From: Variovorax sp. V93
GTDB lineage: Bacteria; Pseudomonadota; Gammaproteobacteria; Burkholderiales; Burkholderiaceae_C
Direction: 5' to 3'
Length of the DNA stretch: 64,000 nucleotides
Assembly: GCF_041154485.1 (NCBI RefSeq)
Contig: NZ_AP028669.1
Coordinates: 1,178,001-1,242,000 of the forward strand
The position numbers were made by a program, and so were the translations under genes. Below the pieces are notes generated by a model. That model did not search any database. It worked only from the letters and a program-made list of their open reading frames with translations, and had not been told where the DNA came from. Positions 18,662-27,483 of this stretch are shown here, piece by piece. The number at the start of each line of letters is the position of its first letter. Within the stretch, counting starts at the first letter, position 1.

Positions 18662-20791
18662 ATGAAGCCTGCACTTTCCGCTACCGCCACTGCCGCCGTC
18701 CGCCTGCTCCTGCTGGGAGCTCCGCTCGCCGCGGCGGCGCAGCAGGCCGACCGCGGCAGCCTGCCCGAAGTCACCGTCTCCACGCCGCGCGGCGAGGTCG
18801 CGCCGTTCAACGTGCCTGGCTCGGTGGACCGGGTCGATGGCGCCGAGATGCGCGACAGCCGGCTGCAGGTCAATCTTTCCGAAAGCCTGGGCGGCGTTCC
18901 GGGCCTGCAGGTGCAGAACCGCATGAACTATGCGCAGGACCTGCAGCTGTCGATCCGCGGCTTCGGCGCGCGTTCCACCTTCGGCGTGCGCGGCGTGCGG
19001 CTGTATGTCGACGGCATTCCCGCCACGCTGCCCGACGGCCAGGGCCAGACCTCCAACATCGACATCGGCTCGCTCGACCGCATCGAGATACTGCGGGGGC
19101 CGTTCTCGGCGCTCTACGGCAACTCGTCGGGCGGCGTGCTGCAGGCCTTCACCGCGTCGGGCGAGGGGGCGCCGCGGCTTTCGTACTCGGCGGCCGGTGG
19201 CAGCTTCGGCACCTGGCGCCAGTCGCTGCAGGCCAGCGGGTCGCAGGGCGCGGTCGACTACCTGCTGAACGCCAGCCGCTTCCAGACCGATGGCTGGCGC
19301 GAGCACAGCGCGGCGCGGCGCGACATCGCCAACGGCAAGCTCGGCATCGCGCTGGACAACGGCGACAAGCTCACGCTGGTGCTCAACAGCGTGCGCATCA
19401 GCGCGCAGGATCCGCTGGGCCTGACGGCCGGGCAGTACGCGCTGGCGCCGCGCAGCGCACCGCTCGCCACCCAGTTCGACACCCGCAAGACGGTGGAGCA
19501 GACGCAGGCGGGGCTGCTGTACGAGCGCCGAGTAAGTGCCGCGCAGTCGCTGCGGCTCATGGTCTATGGCGGCGAGCGCAAGACCGTGCAGTACCAGTCG
19601 ATTCCGCCTTCGGCGCAGCAGAACCCGCTGCATGCGGGCGGCGTGATCGACCTCACTCGCCAGTACGGCGGGGTCGATCTGCGCTGGACCGCCGCGCTGC
19701 AACTGGCCGACCGGCCGCTCGAGTTGGCGGCGGGCCTGGGCTACGACAGCCTGCGCGAACAGCGCCGCGGCTACGAGAACTACCTCGGCCGCGTGGCTTC
19801 GCCCGTGCTGGGCGTGCAGGGGCGCCTGCGGCGCAGCGAACGCAACGAGGTCTGGAATCTCGACCCTTACGCGCAGGCCACCTGGCGCCTCGCGGAGCAA
19901 TGGACGCTCGAGGCCGGCGTGCGCCGCAGCAGCGTGCACTTCGATTCGCAGGACCGCTACATCGTGGGCGCCAACCGCGACGACAGCGGCAGCGCGCGCT
20001 ACAGCAAGACGCTGCCCGTGGCTTCGCTGCGCTACCAGGCCACGCCCGCTCTCGCGCTGTATGGCTCGATCGGCCGCGGCTTCGAGACGCCGACGCTCAA
20101 CGAGCTTTCCTACCGCGCGGGCGGTGCCAGCGGGCTCAACTTCGCGCTGCGGCCCTCGGTCAACGACAGCGTCGAACTGGGCGCGAAGGCGCGGTTGGGC
20201 GGAGGGCTGCTGACGGCCGCGCTGTTCCAGACCCGCACGCGCGACGAGATCGTGACCGACACCAACACCGGCGGCCGCGCCACTTTCCAGAACGCGGGCC
20301 GCACGCGGCGCAACGGCCTCGAACTGGCCTGGCAGCACGAAACGGTCGACCACTGGCGCACCCAGCTGGCCTACACCTGGCTTGACGCGCGCTACCGTGA
20401 TGCCTTCTGCTCGCCGTCGCCCTGCGCGGCATCCAACACGGTGGCGGCGGGCAACCGCATTCCGGGCATCGCGCGGCAATCGCTCTTCGCATCGCTGGGC
20501 TGGGTGCCGCCCGAAGGCTGGCGCGCCGGTGTCGAGATGCGCGCGCTCGGGCGCATGCAGGCCAACGACGCCAACACCGCCAGCGCGCCGGGCTATGCCG
20601 TCGCCGCGCTGTACGCCGGCTACCTGAAGAAGTGGGAGCGCTGGGAGTTCAACGCCTTTGCGCGCGTCGACAACCTGTTCGACCGCCGCTACGTGGGTTC
20701 GCTGATCGTCAACGAGGGCAACGCGCGCTACTACGAGCCCGCGCCGGGCCGCAACTGGACGGTGGGCCTGAGCGGGGCCTACCGCTTCTGA
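18662..20791 (+). CDS. pqqU: TonB-dependent PQQ receptor PqqU (YncD family)
   Basis: This 709-residue outer-membrane receptor aligns along its whole length with E. coli YncD, now named PqqU, which imports the redox cofactor pyrroloquinoline quinone. Shared stretches include NLSESLGGVPGLQVQNRMNY, DLQLSIRGFGARSTFGVRG, RLYVDGIPATLPDGQGQT, RGPFSALYGNSSGGV, QYQSIPPSAQQNP, GRGFETPTLNELSYRAGG, DNLFDRRYVGSLIVNE and RYYEPAPGRNWTVGL. A signal peptide ends near AAAAQQ. It lies 63 bases after the small membrane gene on the same strand; no Fur-like site is visible in the gap, so it may be read through from the iron operon or have its own promoter. The stop is only three bases from that of the convergent oxidoreductase gene. 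Confidence 0.85.
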   Translation: MKPALSATATAAVRLLLLGAPLAAAAQQADRGSLPEVTVSTPRGEVAPFNVPGSVDRVDGAEMRDSRLQVNLSESLGGVPGLQVQNRMNYAQDLQLSIRGFGARSTFGVRGVRLYVDGIPATLPDGQGQTSNIDIGSLDRIEILRGPFSALYGNSSGGVLQAFTASGEGAPRLSYSAAGGSFGTWRQSLQASGSQGAVDYLLNASRFQTDGWREHSAARRDIANGKLGIALDNGDKLTLVLNSVRISAQDPLGLTAGQYALAPRSAPLATQFDTRKTVEQTQAGLLYERRVSAAQSLRLMVYGGERKTVQYQSIPPSAQQNPLHAGGVIDLTRQYGGVDLRWTAALQLADRPLELAAGLGYDSLREQRRGYENYLGRVASPVLGVQGRLRRSERNEVWNLDPYAQATWRLAEQWTLEAGVRRSSVHFDSQDRYIVGANRDDSGSARYSKTLPVASLRYQATPALALYGSIGRGFETPTLNELSYRAGGASGLNFALRPSVNDSVELGAKARLGGGLLTAALFQTRTRDEIVTDTNTGGRATFQNAGRTRRNGLELAWQHETVDHWRTQLAYTWLDARYRDAFCSPSPCAASNTVAAGNRIPGIARQSLFASLGWVPPEGWRAGVEMRALGRMQANDANTASAPGYAVAALYAGYLKKWERWEFNAFARVDNLFDRRYVGSLIVNEGNARYYEPAPGRNWTVGLSGAYRF

Positions 20792-20794
20792 GGC

Positions 20795-22099
20795 TCAGAC
20801 GCCGCCGTCCGTCATGCGGTACCAGCCGATCACGGCCGACACATAGAGGCGGCGCAGGCCATAGAGCGGGAATGGCCGCATCTCCGAGGGCCGCACCGGC
20901 AGCGCCCTCCTGTCGCCCGTGGCGATGTACTGCGCCAGGGCCTGGCCCATGCGCGTCTGCAGGCCGACCCCGCGGCCCTGGCAGCCGATGTCGATCAAGA
21001 GGCCCGGCGCGGGCTCGTGCAGGTGCGGCAGGTAGTCGCGCGTGATCGCGACATGGCCGCACCAGCGGTAGGCAATGGGCACGCCCGCCGCCTGCGGGAA
21101 CAGCTTGGCAATCACGTGCTCCAGGTGCGACCAGTCGCCCGGCTGGCCGGCATCGGGCTCGCGGAAGGTGCCGCGCCCGCCCATCAGCAGGCGGCCGGCG
21201 TGGTCCAGGCGGTAATAGAGCAGCAGGTTGCGCGCATCGGAGGAGACGTGGCCTTCGGGCAGCACGGTCTTGCGTATTGCCTCGGGCAGCGGCTCGGTCG
21301 CGACCTGGAACGAGTTCGCATTGATGATGGTCTTGCGCAGGCCGGGCCACAGGCCGTCGGTGTAGCCGTTGGTGCACATCACCACGCGCTCGGCCGTCAC
21401 GCGCGGGCCGCGTGCGGTGGCGGCCTGCCACTTGCCGTGGGCCTGGGTGAGCTGCGTCACGGGCGTGCCGGTGTGGATGACCACGCCGGCCGCCTGCGCC
21501 GCGCGCGCCAGTTCGCGCGCGTAGCTCAGCGGCTGCACGCCGCCGCCGCGCGGATCGAGCCAGCCGCCGAAGTACTTGTCGGTGCCCAGCAGGCGCGCGG
21601 TTTCGTTGCGGTCGAGCTGGCGCGCGGCCACGCCCTGCATCTGCCAGTCGCGCGTGCGGCGCTCGGCCAGCTGCAAGGCGGCCGGCGTGTGCGCGCCCTG
21701 GATCCAGCCCTGGCGCGCGCGGGGCACGTCCATGCCGTGCTTGTCGATCAGATCGAACACCGCGTCGGCCGTGCCCTTGGCAAAGTCGACCAGGCGCTGG
21801 CCTTCGTCGGAACCGAACATGCGCAGCAGTTCGCTCGGGTCGTGCTTGAGGCCCGGGATGACCTGGCCGCCGTTGCGGCCCGAGCCGCCGAAGCCGATCT
21901 CCTTCGCTTCGAGCACCACCACGCGCACGCCGCGCTCGGCCAGATGCAGCGCCGTGCTGAGGCCGCAGTAGCCGGCGCCGACCACGATCACGTCGGCCTG
22001 CGCGTCGGTGTCCAGCGGCGCGGTTGCCGGTGCGGGCACCGCGGTGGCGGCCCAGAGCGATGGGGCGAGCGGAAAGAATTCCTGCGGCGCGTTCGGCAT
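20795..22099 (-). CDS. FAD-dependent amine/amino-acid oxidoreductase (DAO family, PuuB-like)
   Basis: This 434-residue flavoprotein has the N-terminal dinucleotide-binding motif [47 protein letters not shown] and the C-terminal FAD-contacting [21 protein letters not shown] of the DAO/DadA superfamily. GSGRNGGQ is typical of the gamma-glutamylputrescine oxidase and amino-acid dehydrogenase branch. It is last in a minus-strand unit after a polar amino acid ABC transporter, 12 bases downstream of the ATPase gene. It therefore probably oxidises the imported amine or amino acid, releasing ammonia and an aldehyde or keto acid. The substrate is not determined; the PuuR-like regulator at the head hints at a polyamine derivative, but weakly. 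Confidence 0.82.
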   Translation of the reverse strand: MPNAPQEFFPLAPSLWAATAVPAPATAPLDTDAQADVIVVGAGYCGLSTALHLAERGVRVVVLEAKEIGFGGSGRNGGQVIPGLKHDPSELLRMFGSDEGQRLVDFAKGTADAVFDLIDKHGMDVPRARQGWIQGAHTPAALQLAERRTRDWQMQGVAARQLDRNETARLLGTDKYFGGWLDPRGGGVQPLSYARELARAAQAAGVVIHTGTPVTQLTQAHGKWQAATARGPRVTAERVVMCTNGYTDGLWPGLRKTIINANSFQVATEPLPEAIRKTVLPEGHVSSDARNLLLYYRLDHAGRLLMGGRGTFREPDAGQPGDWSHLEHVIAKLFPQAAGVPIAYRWCGHVAITRDYLPHLHEPAPGLLIDIGCQGRGVGLQTRMGQALAQYIATGDRRALPVRPSEMRPFPLYGLRRLYVSAVIGWYRMTDGGV

Positions 22100-22111
22100 G
22101 AATGAAGGCCT

Positions 22112-22843
22112 TCAGAGCGGATGGAGCACGCGGCGCAGGAAGTCCTGCGTGCGCGGGCTCTGCGGGTTGTTGAGCAGCTCGGCGGCAGGGCCCTGTTCGA
22201 CGATCACGCCGCCGTCGATGAAGATCACGCGGTCGGCCACCTCGCGCGCGAACTGCATCTCGTGCGTGACCACCACCATCGTCATGCCGGTGCCGGCGAG
22301 CTTGCGCATCACCTGCAGCACGTCGCCGACGAGTTCGGGGTCGAGCGCCGAGGTGGGCTCGTCGAACAGGATGGCCTTGGGGCGCATCGCCAGCGCGCGC
22401 GCAATGGCCACGCGCTGCTGCTGCCCGCCCGAGAGTTCCGGCGGATGCGCCCCGGCCTTGTCGGCCAGGCCGACGCTCGCGAGCAGCTCCTTCGCATGCA
22501 CGATGGCAGCGGCGCGGTCTTCGCCCTTCACGTAGACGGGCCCTTCGATCACGTTCTCGAGCACCGTGCGGTGCGGGAACAGGTTGAAGCGCTGGAACAC
22601 CATGGCCACTTCGGCGCGGATCGCCTTGATCGACGCATGGCGGTTGTCCACGCGCCGGCCATCGATGCCGATGCTGCCGCCCGAGTAGCTCTCGAGCCCG
22701 TTGATGCAGCGCAGGATGGTCGACTTGCCCGAACCCGAAGGCCCGACGATGCAGACCACTTCGCCCTGCGAGATCGAGGCGTCGATGCCCTTGAGCACAT
22801 GGTGGCTGCCGAAGGATTTCTGCAGGCCGCGGATCTCGATCAT
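22112..22843 (-). CDS. Polar amino acid ABC transporter ATP-binding protein (GlnQ/HisP type)
   Basis: This 243-residue ATPase has Walker [10 protein letters not shown] (near residue 34), Q-loop [10 protein letters not shown], signature [17 protein letters not shown], Walker [16 protein letters not shown] and switch [20 protein letters not shown]. The last element is diagnostic of the polar amino acid (PAAT) ATPases. The ATG overlaps the permease stop by four bases, so permease and ATPase are translationally coupled. It drives import of the ligand captured by the binding protein encoded two genes upstream. Confidence 0.94.
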   Translation of the reverse strand: MIEIRGLQKSFGSHHVLKGIDASISQGEVVCIVGPSGSGKSTILRCINGLESYSGGSIGIDGRRVDNRHASIKAIRAEVAMVFQRFNLFPHRTVLENVIEGPVYVKGEDRAAAIVHAKELLASVGLADKAGAHPPELSGGQQQRVAIARALAMRPKAILFDEPTSALDPELVGDVLQVMRKLAGTGMTMVVVTHEMQFAREVADRVIFIDGGVIVEQGPAAELLNNPQSPRTQDFLRRVLHPL

Positions 22844-23490
22844 TTCCTGCCCCGCTTCTCGAAGTGGCGCACCAGCAGGATGAGCGGCACGCACATGATC
22901 AGGTAGAGCAGCGCCACCAGCGAGAACACGGTGGCGTTCTGGAAGGTGGAAGTGGCGATCAGCTTGCCCTGCAGTGCGAGCTCGGCCACGGTGATGGTCG
23001 AGGCCTGCGACGAGTCCTTGAGCATCATGATCATGATGTTGCCGTAGGAGGGCAGCGTGATGCGGAAGGCCTGCGGCAGCACCACGCGCCGCATCGTGAG
23101 CCGCCAGCTCATGCCCATGGCCTGTGCCGCCTCCACCTGGCCGTGGTCCACGGCTTCGATGCCGGCGCGGAAGTTCTCCGACTGGTAGGCCGAGTAGGCG
23201 ATGCCCAGGCCCAGGATGCCCGCCTGCAGCGCCGTCAGCGAGAGGCCGAAGTCGGGCATCACGAAGTAGATGAAGAACAGCAGCACGATGATCGGAATGC
23301 CGCGCAGCAGGTTGATCACGCCCGCGCTGATCTTTGCGAGCAGCGGAATGCCCGAGACCCGCATCGCGGCCCAGACCAGGCCGAGCAGCGTGGAGATCAC
23401 CAGCGAGCCCAGCGTCACCAGCACCGTGAGCTTGGCGCCCTGGAGCAGGATCGGCAGGAACTCCCAGACGTTGTGCAGGAAGGTGCTCAT
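22840..23490 (-). CDS. Polar amino acid ABC transporter permease (HisM/GlnP type)
   Basis: This 216-residue inner-membrane permease has about five membrane segments. The cytoplasmic docking loop [25 protein letters not shown], then [13 protein letters not shown], is the classic PAAT permease sequence. It is the only permease gene in the unit, so it probably works as a homodimer. It lies 39 bases downstream of the binding-protein gene. Confidence 0.94.
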   Translation of the reverse strand: MSTFLHNVWEFLPILLQGAKLTVLVTLGSLVISTLLGLVWAAMRVSGIPLLAKISAGVINLLRGIPIIVLLFFIYFVMPDFGLSLTALQAGILGLGIAYSAYQSENFRAGIEAVDHGQVEAAQAMGMSWRLTMRRVVLPQAFRITLPSYGNIMIMMLKDSSQASTITVAELALQGKLIATSTFQNATVFSLVALLYLIMCVPLILLVRHFEKRGRK

Positions 23491-23529
23491 GGGCAGGGTC
23501 TGTCAGAGGGCAGGCAATGCAAGTGCCGC

Positions 23530-24291
23530 TCAGCTGTTGAGGCCCCACTTCTTGAGGATCGCGTCGATGCTGCCGTCGGCCTTGAGCTTGGTGAGCGCCG
23601 CATTCACCTTGCCCATGGTTTCGGTGTCGCCCTTGCGGGTGGCGATGCCGATGCTGTTGACCATGGTCGGCTGGTAGGTCGTCACCAGGCGCAGGTTCGG
23701 GAACACGTTCTTGGAGATCGCGTAGGCGGCGATCGGCGAGTCGAGCACGCCCGCGTCGATGCGCCCGGCATTGGCGTCGCGCATCAGGTCGGCGGTGGTG
23801 TCGTAGAGCTTGACCTCGCTGAAGATGCCGAGCTTCTGCAGCGGCTCGACAAAGGCCGTGCCCACCTGCACGCCCATGCGCTTGCCCTTGAACTCGGCGA
23901 AGCTGCGGTAGGCGGTGGTGTCCTTCACCGGCACCACGATGCCTTCGCCGTAGCTGTAGATCGGTTGCGAGAAGTCCACCACCTCCTGGCGCACCGGCGT
24001 GATGAACATCGCGGCCGAGATCAGGTCGATGCGCTTGGAAGTGAGCGAGCCGATCAGCGCCGAGAACTGCATCGGCTCGATCTGCACCTCGAAGCCCGAG
24101 GTCTTGCCGACGGCCTTGACGATGTCCGCCATGATGCCGTCGATGGTGTTGGTCTTGGTGTCGAGAAAGGTAAAGGGGTTGCCGGTGGGCGTGGACCCGA
24201 CCTTGAGCACGGTCTGGGCCGAGGCCTGGCTGCCGAAGGCCATGGTCAGCGTGGCCAGCAGGAAGGCCGCGAGGGAAGAAGCGATTTTCAT
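23530..24291 (-). CDS. Periplasmic amino acid-binding protein of ABC transporter (SBP family 3)
   Basis: This 253-residue exported binding protein has a signal peptide ending at QASA (about residue 25), then [36 protein letters not shown]. The family 3 features are present: [41 protein letters not shown], and the hinge [17 protein letters not shown]. Many family 3 proteins bind the alpha-amino group of the ligand through an Arg-Asp pair; [11 protein letters not shown] supplies the arginine, supporting an amino-acid-like ligand. No specific ligand can be assigned. Confidence 0.92.
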   Translation of the reverse strand: MKIASSLAAFLLATLTMAFGSQASAQTVLKVGSTPTGNPFTFLDTKTNTIDGIMADIVKAVGKTSGFEVQIEPMQFSALIGSLTSKRIDLISAAMFITPVRQEVVDFSQPIYSYGEGIVVPVKDTTAYRSFAEFKGKRMGVQVGTAFVEPLQKLGIFSEVKLYDTTADLMRDANAGRIDAGVLDSPIAAYAISKNVFPNLRLVTTYQPTMVNSIGIATRKGDTETMGKVNAALTKLKADGSIDAILKKWGLNS

Positions 24292-24365
24292 GGGGGTTCC
24301 TCTTCAAAAAAAGATCGAATGCCATGCGGCAGCCGGATGGCTTGCCCTGGATGCTTGCTTCAGTC

Positions 24366-24391
24366 GGACAGCCCCGCGGTCGGGCCGGGGC
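24366..24391. other. GC-rich hairpin between regulator and binding-protein genes
   Basis: AGCCCCG and CGGGGCT pair around a short GC loop just past the stop of the regulator gene on the minus strand. It could partly terminate or stabilise transcript ends, but no T run follows, so it is only a weak terminator candidate. The rest of the 100-base gap shows no clear promoter. Confidence 0.3.
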
Positions 24392-25039
24392 TTATCCGGG
24401 TGAACATGTGATTGCCCATAGGACGGTGGTGGGTGTGGTGCCGGGGTTGCGCCAGCGGCGCGGCATGCCCCCGTCGTAGCAAAAACTGTCGCCGGCCTTC
24501 AGCTTGAGCAGGCGCTCGCGCACGAAGAGTTCGAGCTGCCCCTCGATGACGTAGCCGACCTGTTCGCCCTTGCGCGTGAAGAACAGGTCGTCGCCCGTGG
24601 AGCCGCCCGGATCGATCACCGCCCGGTACATCTCGACGCCACCCGCGGCGGCGGGCGGCGTGAGGTTTTCCTTGTGGATGCCCTTGTCGCCGAGGTCGAT
24701 GCGCTTGTGCGTGCCGGCGCGCGCCACCGCGCCTTCGGCCTCGCCCTCGCTGTACTGGGTGTTGCGCACCAGGGTCTCGATGGGCAACTGCAGTTCCTGC
24801 GCCAGCGCGCCGAGCGTACGGATGGAGATGGAGCGGTGCCCGCGTTCGAGCTGGCTCAGCAGGCTGACCGAAATGCCGCAGGCCTGTGCCACCTGCTGCA
24901 GCGAGCGGCCGAGGGCCTGGCGCCTTCTGCGCAGTTGCTCCCCGAGCCAGAGGTCGATGACCGAATGGATGCGCTGTGCCCGGCCGGCATCGGGGGCCGG
25001 AGTGGGGGCGGGAGGCGGACGAACCGGCAATTGCGACAC
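24392..25039 (-). CDS. XRE-family regulator with cupin sensor domain (PuuR-like)
   Basis: This 215-residue regulator has an N-terminal helix-turn-helix of XRE type (about residues 30-90: LGEQLRRRRQALGRSLQQVAQACGISVSLLSQLERGHRSISIRTLGALAQEL) and a C-terminal cupin domain (about 130-213: RAVIDPGGSTGDDLFFTRKGEQVGYVIEGQLELFV and KAGDSFCYDGGMPRRWRNPG). This layout is shared by PuuR and other repressors of amine and amino-acid use genes. The start is GTG at 25039. It heads the minus-strand unit of ABC transporter and oxidoreductase and most likely controls it, sensing the imported compound through the cupin. A near-perfect palindrome just upstream is a candidate operator. Confidence 0.85.
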   Translation of the reverse strand: MSQLPVRPPPAPTPAPDAGRAQRIHSVIDLWLGEQLRRRRQALGRSLQQVAQACGISVSLLSQLERGHRSISIRTLGALAQELQLPIETLVRNTQYSEGEAEGAVARAGTHKRIDLGDKGIHKENLTPPAAAGGVEMYRAVIDPGGSTGDDLFFTRKGEQVGYVIEGQLELFVRERLLKLKAGDSFCYDGGMPRRWRNPGTTPTTVLWAITCSPG

Positions 25040-25047
25040 CAGAGCCT

Positions 25048-25064
25048 TTGTAAAATTTTCACAA
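25048..25064. promoter_or_regulatory. Candidate operator palindrome before XRE-cupin regulator
   Basis: TTGTAAAATTTTCACAA is a 17-bp palindrome with one mismatched pair, 9 bases upstream of the GTG start of the minus-strand regulator. A related half-site with TTTTACACA follows at about 25075-25083. Position and symmetry suit autoregulation by the regulator's own HTH, which is inference. Confidence 0.5.
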
Positions 25065-25128
25065 GACGCTCAAGTTTTACACACAACGCCGCGCACCGCC
25101 AGCAAATTCGGCGGGGGTATTCCAGAAG

Positions 25129-25159
25129 CGCAAATGCCGGCGCGAGGCCGGCATTTGCG
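25129..25159 (-). terminator. Hairpin terminator downstream of metK
   Basis: CGCAAATGCCGGC (25129-25141), a 5-base loop, and GCCGGCATTTGCG (25147-25159) form a perfect 13-bp stem, 29 bases past the metK stop. There is no long T run after it on the minus strand, so termination may be imperfect, or the stem may protect the 3' end. Confidence 0.65.
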
Positions 25160-25188
25160 TGGGAGGAGGGCGGAAAGCCCCCGGGAAA

Positions 25189-26370
25189 TTACAGGCCGGC
25201 CGCAGCGCGCAGCGCAGCCGCCTGCGTGGTCGCTTCCCAGGTGAACTCGGGCTCCTCGCGGCCGAAGTGGCCGTAGGCGGCGGTCTTCTGATAGATCGGG
25301 CGCAGCAGGTCGAGCATCTGGATGATGCCCTTGGGACGCAGGTCGAAGAACTCGCGCACGAGTTCCGCGATCTTGCTGTCCGGGATCACGCCGGTGCCTT
25401 CGGTGTAGACCGTGATGTTCATCGGCTGGGCCACGCCGATGGCGTACGCCACCTGGATCTGGCACTGGCGCGCCAGGCCCGCGGCCACGATGTTCTTGGC
25501 CACGTAGCGCGCGGCGTAGGCCGCCGAGCGGTCGACCTTCGACGGGTCCTTGCCCGAGAACGCGCCGCCGCCGTGCGGGCAGGCGCCGCCGTAGGTGTCG
25601 ACGATGATCTTGCGGCCCGTGAGGCCGCAGTCGCCCTGCGGACCGCCGATGACGAAGCGGCCGGTCGGGTTGATCAGGTAGCGCGTGTCCTTGAGCCATT
25701 CCTTCGGCAGCACGGGCTTGATGATCTCCTCGATGATGGCTTCGTTGAACGAGGCCTTCATCTTGGTGGGCGTTTCGCTCTGGTCGGGGCTGTGCTGGGT
25801 GGAGAGCACCACGGTGTCGATGCTGTGCGGCTTGCCGTCCACGTAGCGCATCGTGACCTGGCTCTTGGCGTCGGGGCGCAGGAAGGGCAGGCGGCCGTCC
25901 TTGCGCAGCTGGGCCTGGCGCTCGACGAGGCGGTGCGCGTAGTAGATGGGCGCGGGCATCAGCTCGGGCGTCTCGTCGCAGGCGTAGCCGAACATCAGGC
26001 CCTGGTCGCCGGCGCCGGTGTTCAGGTGGTCGTCGCTCGCGTGGTCCACGCCCTGGGCGATGTCGTTGGACTGCTTGTCGTAGCAGACCATCACGGCGCA
26101 GCCCTTGTAGTCGATGCCGTAGTCGGTGTTGTCGTAGCCGATGCGCTTGATGGTGTCGCGCGCGACCTGGATGTAGTCGACGTGGGCATTGGTCGTGATT
26201 TCGCCGGCGAGCACCACGAGGCCGGTGTTGGTCAGCGTTTCGGCGGCCACGCGGCTGCGCGGGTCCTGCTCGAAGATCGCGTCCAGGATGGCGTCCGAGA
26301 TCTGGTCGGCGACCTTGTCGGGGTGGCCTTCGGAAACCGATTCGGACGTGAAGAGGAAGTCGTTCGCCAT
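25189..26370 (-). CDS. metK: S-adenosylmethionine synthase
   Basis: This 393-residue methionine adenosyltransferase makes S-adenosylmethionine from methionine and ATP. The start at 26370 gives the family N-terminus [32 protein letters not shown]. The active-site loops [12 protein letters not shown] and [27 protein letters not shown] are intact. The length is normal. The 216-base divergent gap to the acyltransferase genes carries its promoter; I see no recognisable SAM- or SAH-riboswitch fold in the leader. RBS-like AAGGAGC lies 11 bases upstream of the ATG. Confidence 0.98.
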   Translation of the reverse strand: MANDFLFTSESVSEGHPDKVADQISDAILDAIFEQDPRSRVAAETLTNTGLVVLAGEITTNAHVDYIQVARDTIKRIGYDNTDYGIDYKGCAVMVCYDKQSNDIAQGVDHASDDHLNTGAGDQGLMFGYACDETPELMPAPIYYAHRLVERQAQLRKDGRLPFLRPDAKSQVTMRYVDGKPHSIDTVVLSTQHSPDQSETPTKMKASFNEAIIEEIIKPVLPKEWLKDTRYLINPTGRFVIGGPQGDCGLTGRKIIVDTYGGACPHGGGAFSGKDPSKVDRSAAYAARYVAKNIVAAGLARQCQIQVAYAIGVAQPMNITVYTEGTGVIPDSKIAELVREFFDLRPKGIIQMLDLLRPIYQKTAAYGHFGREEPEFTWEATTQAAALRAAAGL

Positions 26371-26586
26371 TTTGTTCAAAGCTCCTTGAAGTGACTTGGC
26401 GCGTTGCCAACTCTGCGGAGCCCTGGCGAACGCTTTAGCAGATGCCGAAGAATCGGCGGGGCACAATCGCTTTTGCGCTTGTGTTTGTCGCCCTGCAAGT
26501 TGTTCCGTAACTCGGCGACAATTTGCATTCTATTCGAGCCGCGCCAAATCGTGCGCGCGCGTCCTGGTTTTCACTCCCTGTTGCCT

Positions 26587-27483
26587 ATGGTCACCCTGTT
26601 CCGCCTGCTTGCCCGCGTACCGATGCCCGTGATGCATCGACTCGGCGCACTGCTGGGCTGGATCGTCTGGTATTGCGCGCCCGACTACCGCCGCCGCTTC
26701 AAGGCCAATGCCGAAAGCGCCGGCTTCACCCTCGGGCAATACCGCCCCGCCATCGCAGCCGCCGGCCAGATGGCCGCCGAGCTGCCTTGGCTCTGGCTGC
26801 GTCCGCAGGGCGAAAGCGTGCTGCGCCGCGTGGTGCGCTGGGAAGGCGTGGAGGCGTTCGAGGCCGCCATGCGGGAGAAGAAGGGCGTGATCCTCGTGGC
26901 GCCGCACCTGGGTAGCTGGGAGATGTGCGGCCAGGCGATCGGCGAACGCTTTCTCGAGACCTTCGGGCCGATCACCGCGCTGTTCCGTCCTGCGCGCAAG
27001 AAGTGGATGGCCGAGCTCATCGCCGCCGGCTCGCGCGACCGGCCCGGCCTGCAGACGCTGCCCACCAACAACACCGGCGTGCGCGGCCTCATCCGCACGC
27101 TGCGCAGCGGCGGCTACACCGGCATCCTGCCCGACCAGGTGCCGCCGCTGGGGCAGGGGGTGTGGGCGCCCTTTCTCGGCCGGCCGGCCTACACCATGAC
27201 GCTGCTGCCGCGGCTCGCGCAGCAAACCGGCGCCGCCTGCTTCCTGAGCGTGTGCGAAAGGCTGCCGCGCGGCGCGGGCTACGTGATCCGCTTCGAGCCG
27301 ATCGTGGGTACGCCGCTCACCGATCCGGCGGCGCCCATCGAGGCCGCGGCCGCCGCCATGAACGACGCCATCGGGCGCCTGATCCACAGCCTGCCGGGGC
27401 AGTACGTGTGGGACTACGCGCGCTACAAGGAGCCGCGCGGCGAAACCGCGGTGGCGGCCCAGCCCGGGGAGCAGGCACGATGA
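26587..27483 (+). CDS. Lipid A-type acyltransferase (LpxL/HtrB family), first of a pair
   Basis: This 298-residue membrane-associated acyltransferase transfers a secondary acyl chain from acyl-ACP to lipid A precursors or a related lipid. The catalytic HX4E motif appears as HLGSWE in ILVAPHLGSWEMCGQAIG, and the downstream DQVPPLGQGVWAPFLG matches the family. A hydrophobic N-terminal segment anchors it at the cytoplasmic side of the inner membrane. The start at 26587 is chosen from the family N-terminus (MVTLFRLLARVPMPVMHRLG). The frame is open further upstream, but those residues are unlike the family. The stop overlaps the next gene as ATGA, so two different acyltransferases are made together. 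Confidence 0.88.
   Translation: MVTLFRLLARVPMPVMHRLGALLGWIVWYCAPDYRRRFKANAESAGFTLGQYRPAIAAAGQMAAELPWLWLRPQGESVLRRVVRWEGVEAFEAAMREKKGVILVAPHLGSWEMCGQAIGERFLETFGPITALFRPARKKWMAELIAAGSRDRPGLQTLPTNNTGVRGLIRTLRSGGYTGILPDQVPPLGQGVWAPFLGRPAYTMTLLPRLAQQTGAACFLSVCERLPRGAGYVIRFEPIVGTPLTDPAAPIEAAAAAMNDAIGRLIHSLPGQYVWDYARYKEPRGETAVAAQPGEQAR

Noticed and set aside
26371..26586. Possible SAM or SAH riboswitch in the metK leader.
   Set aside because: I could not find the conserved core of any known SAM or SAH class, only short unrelated dyads. A covariance-model search would decide it.
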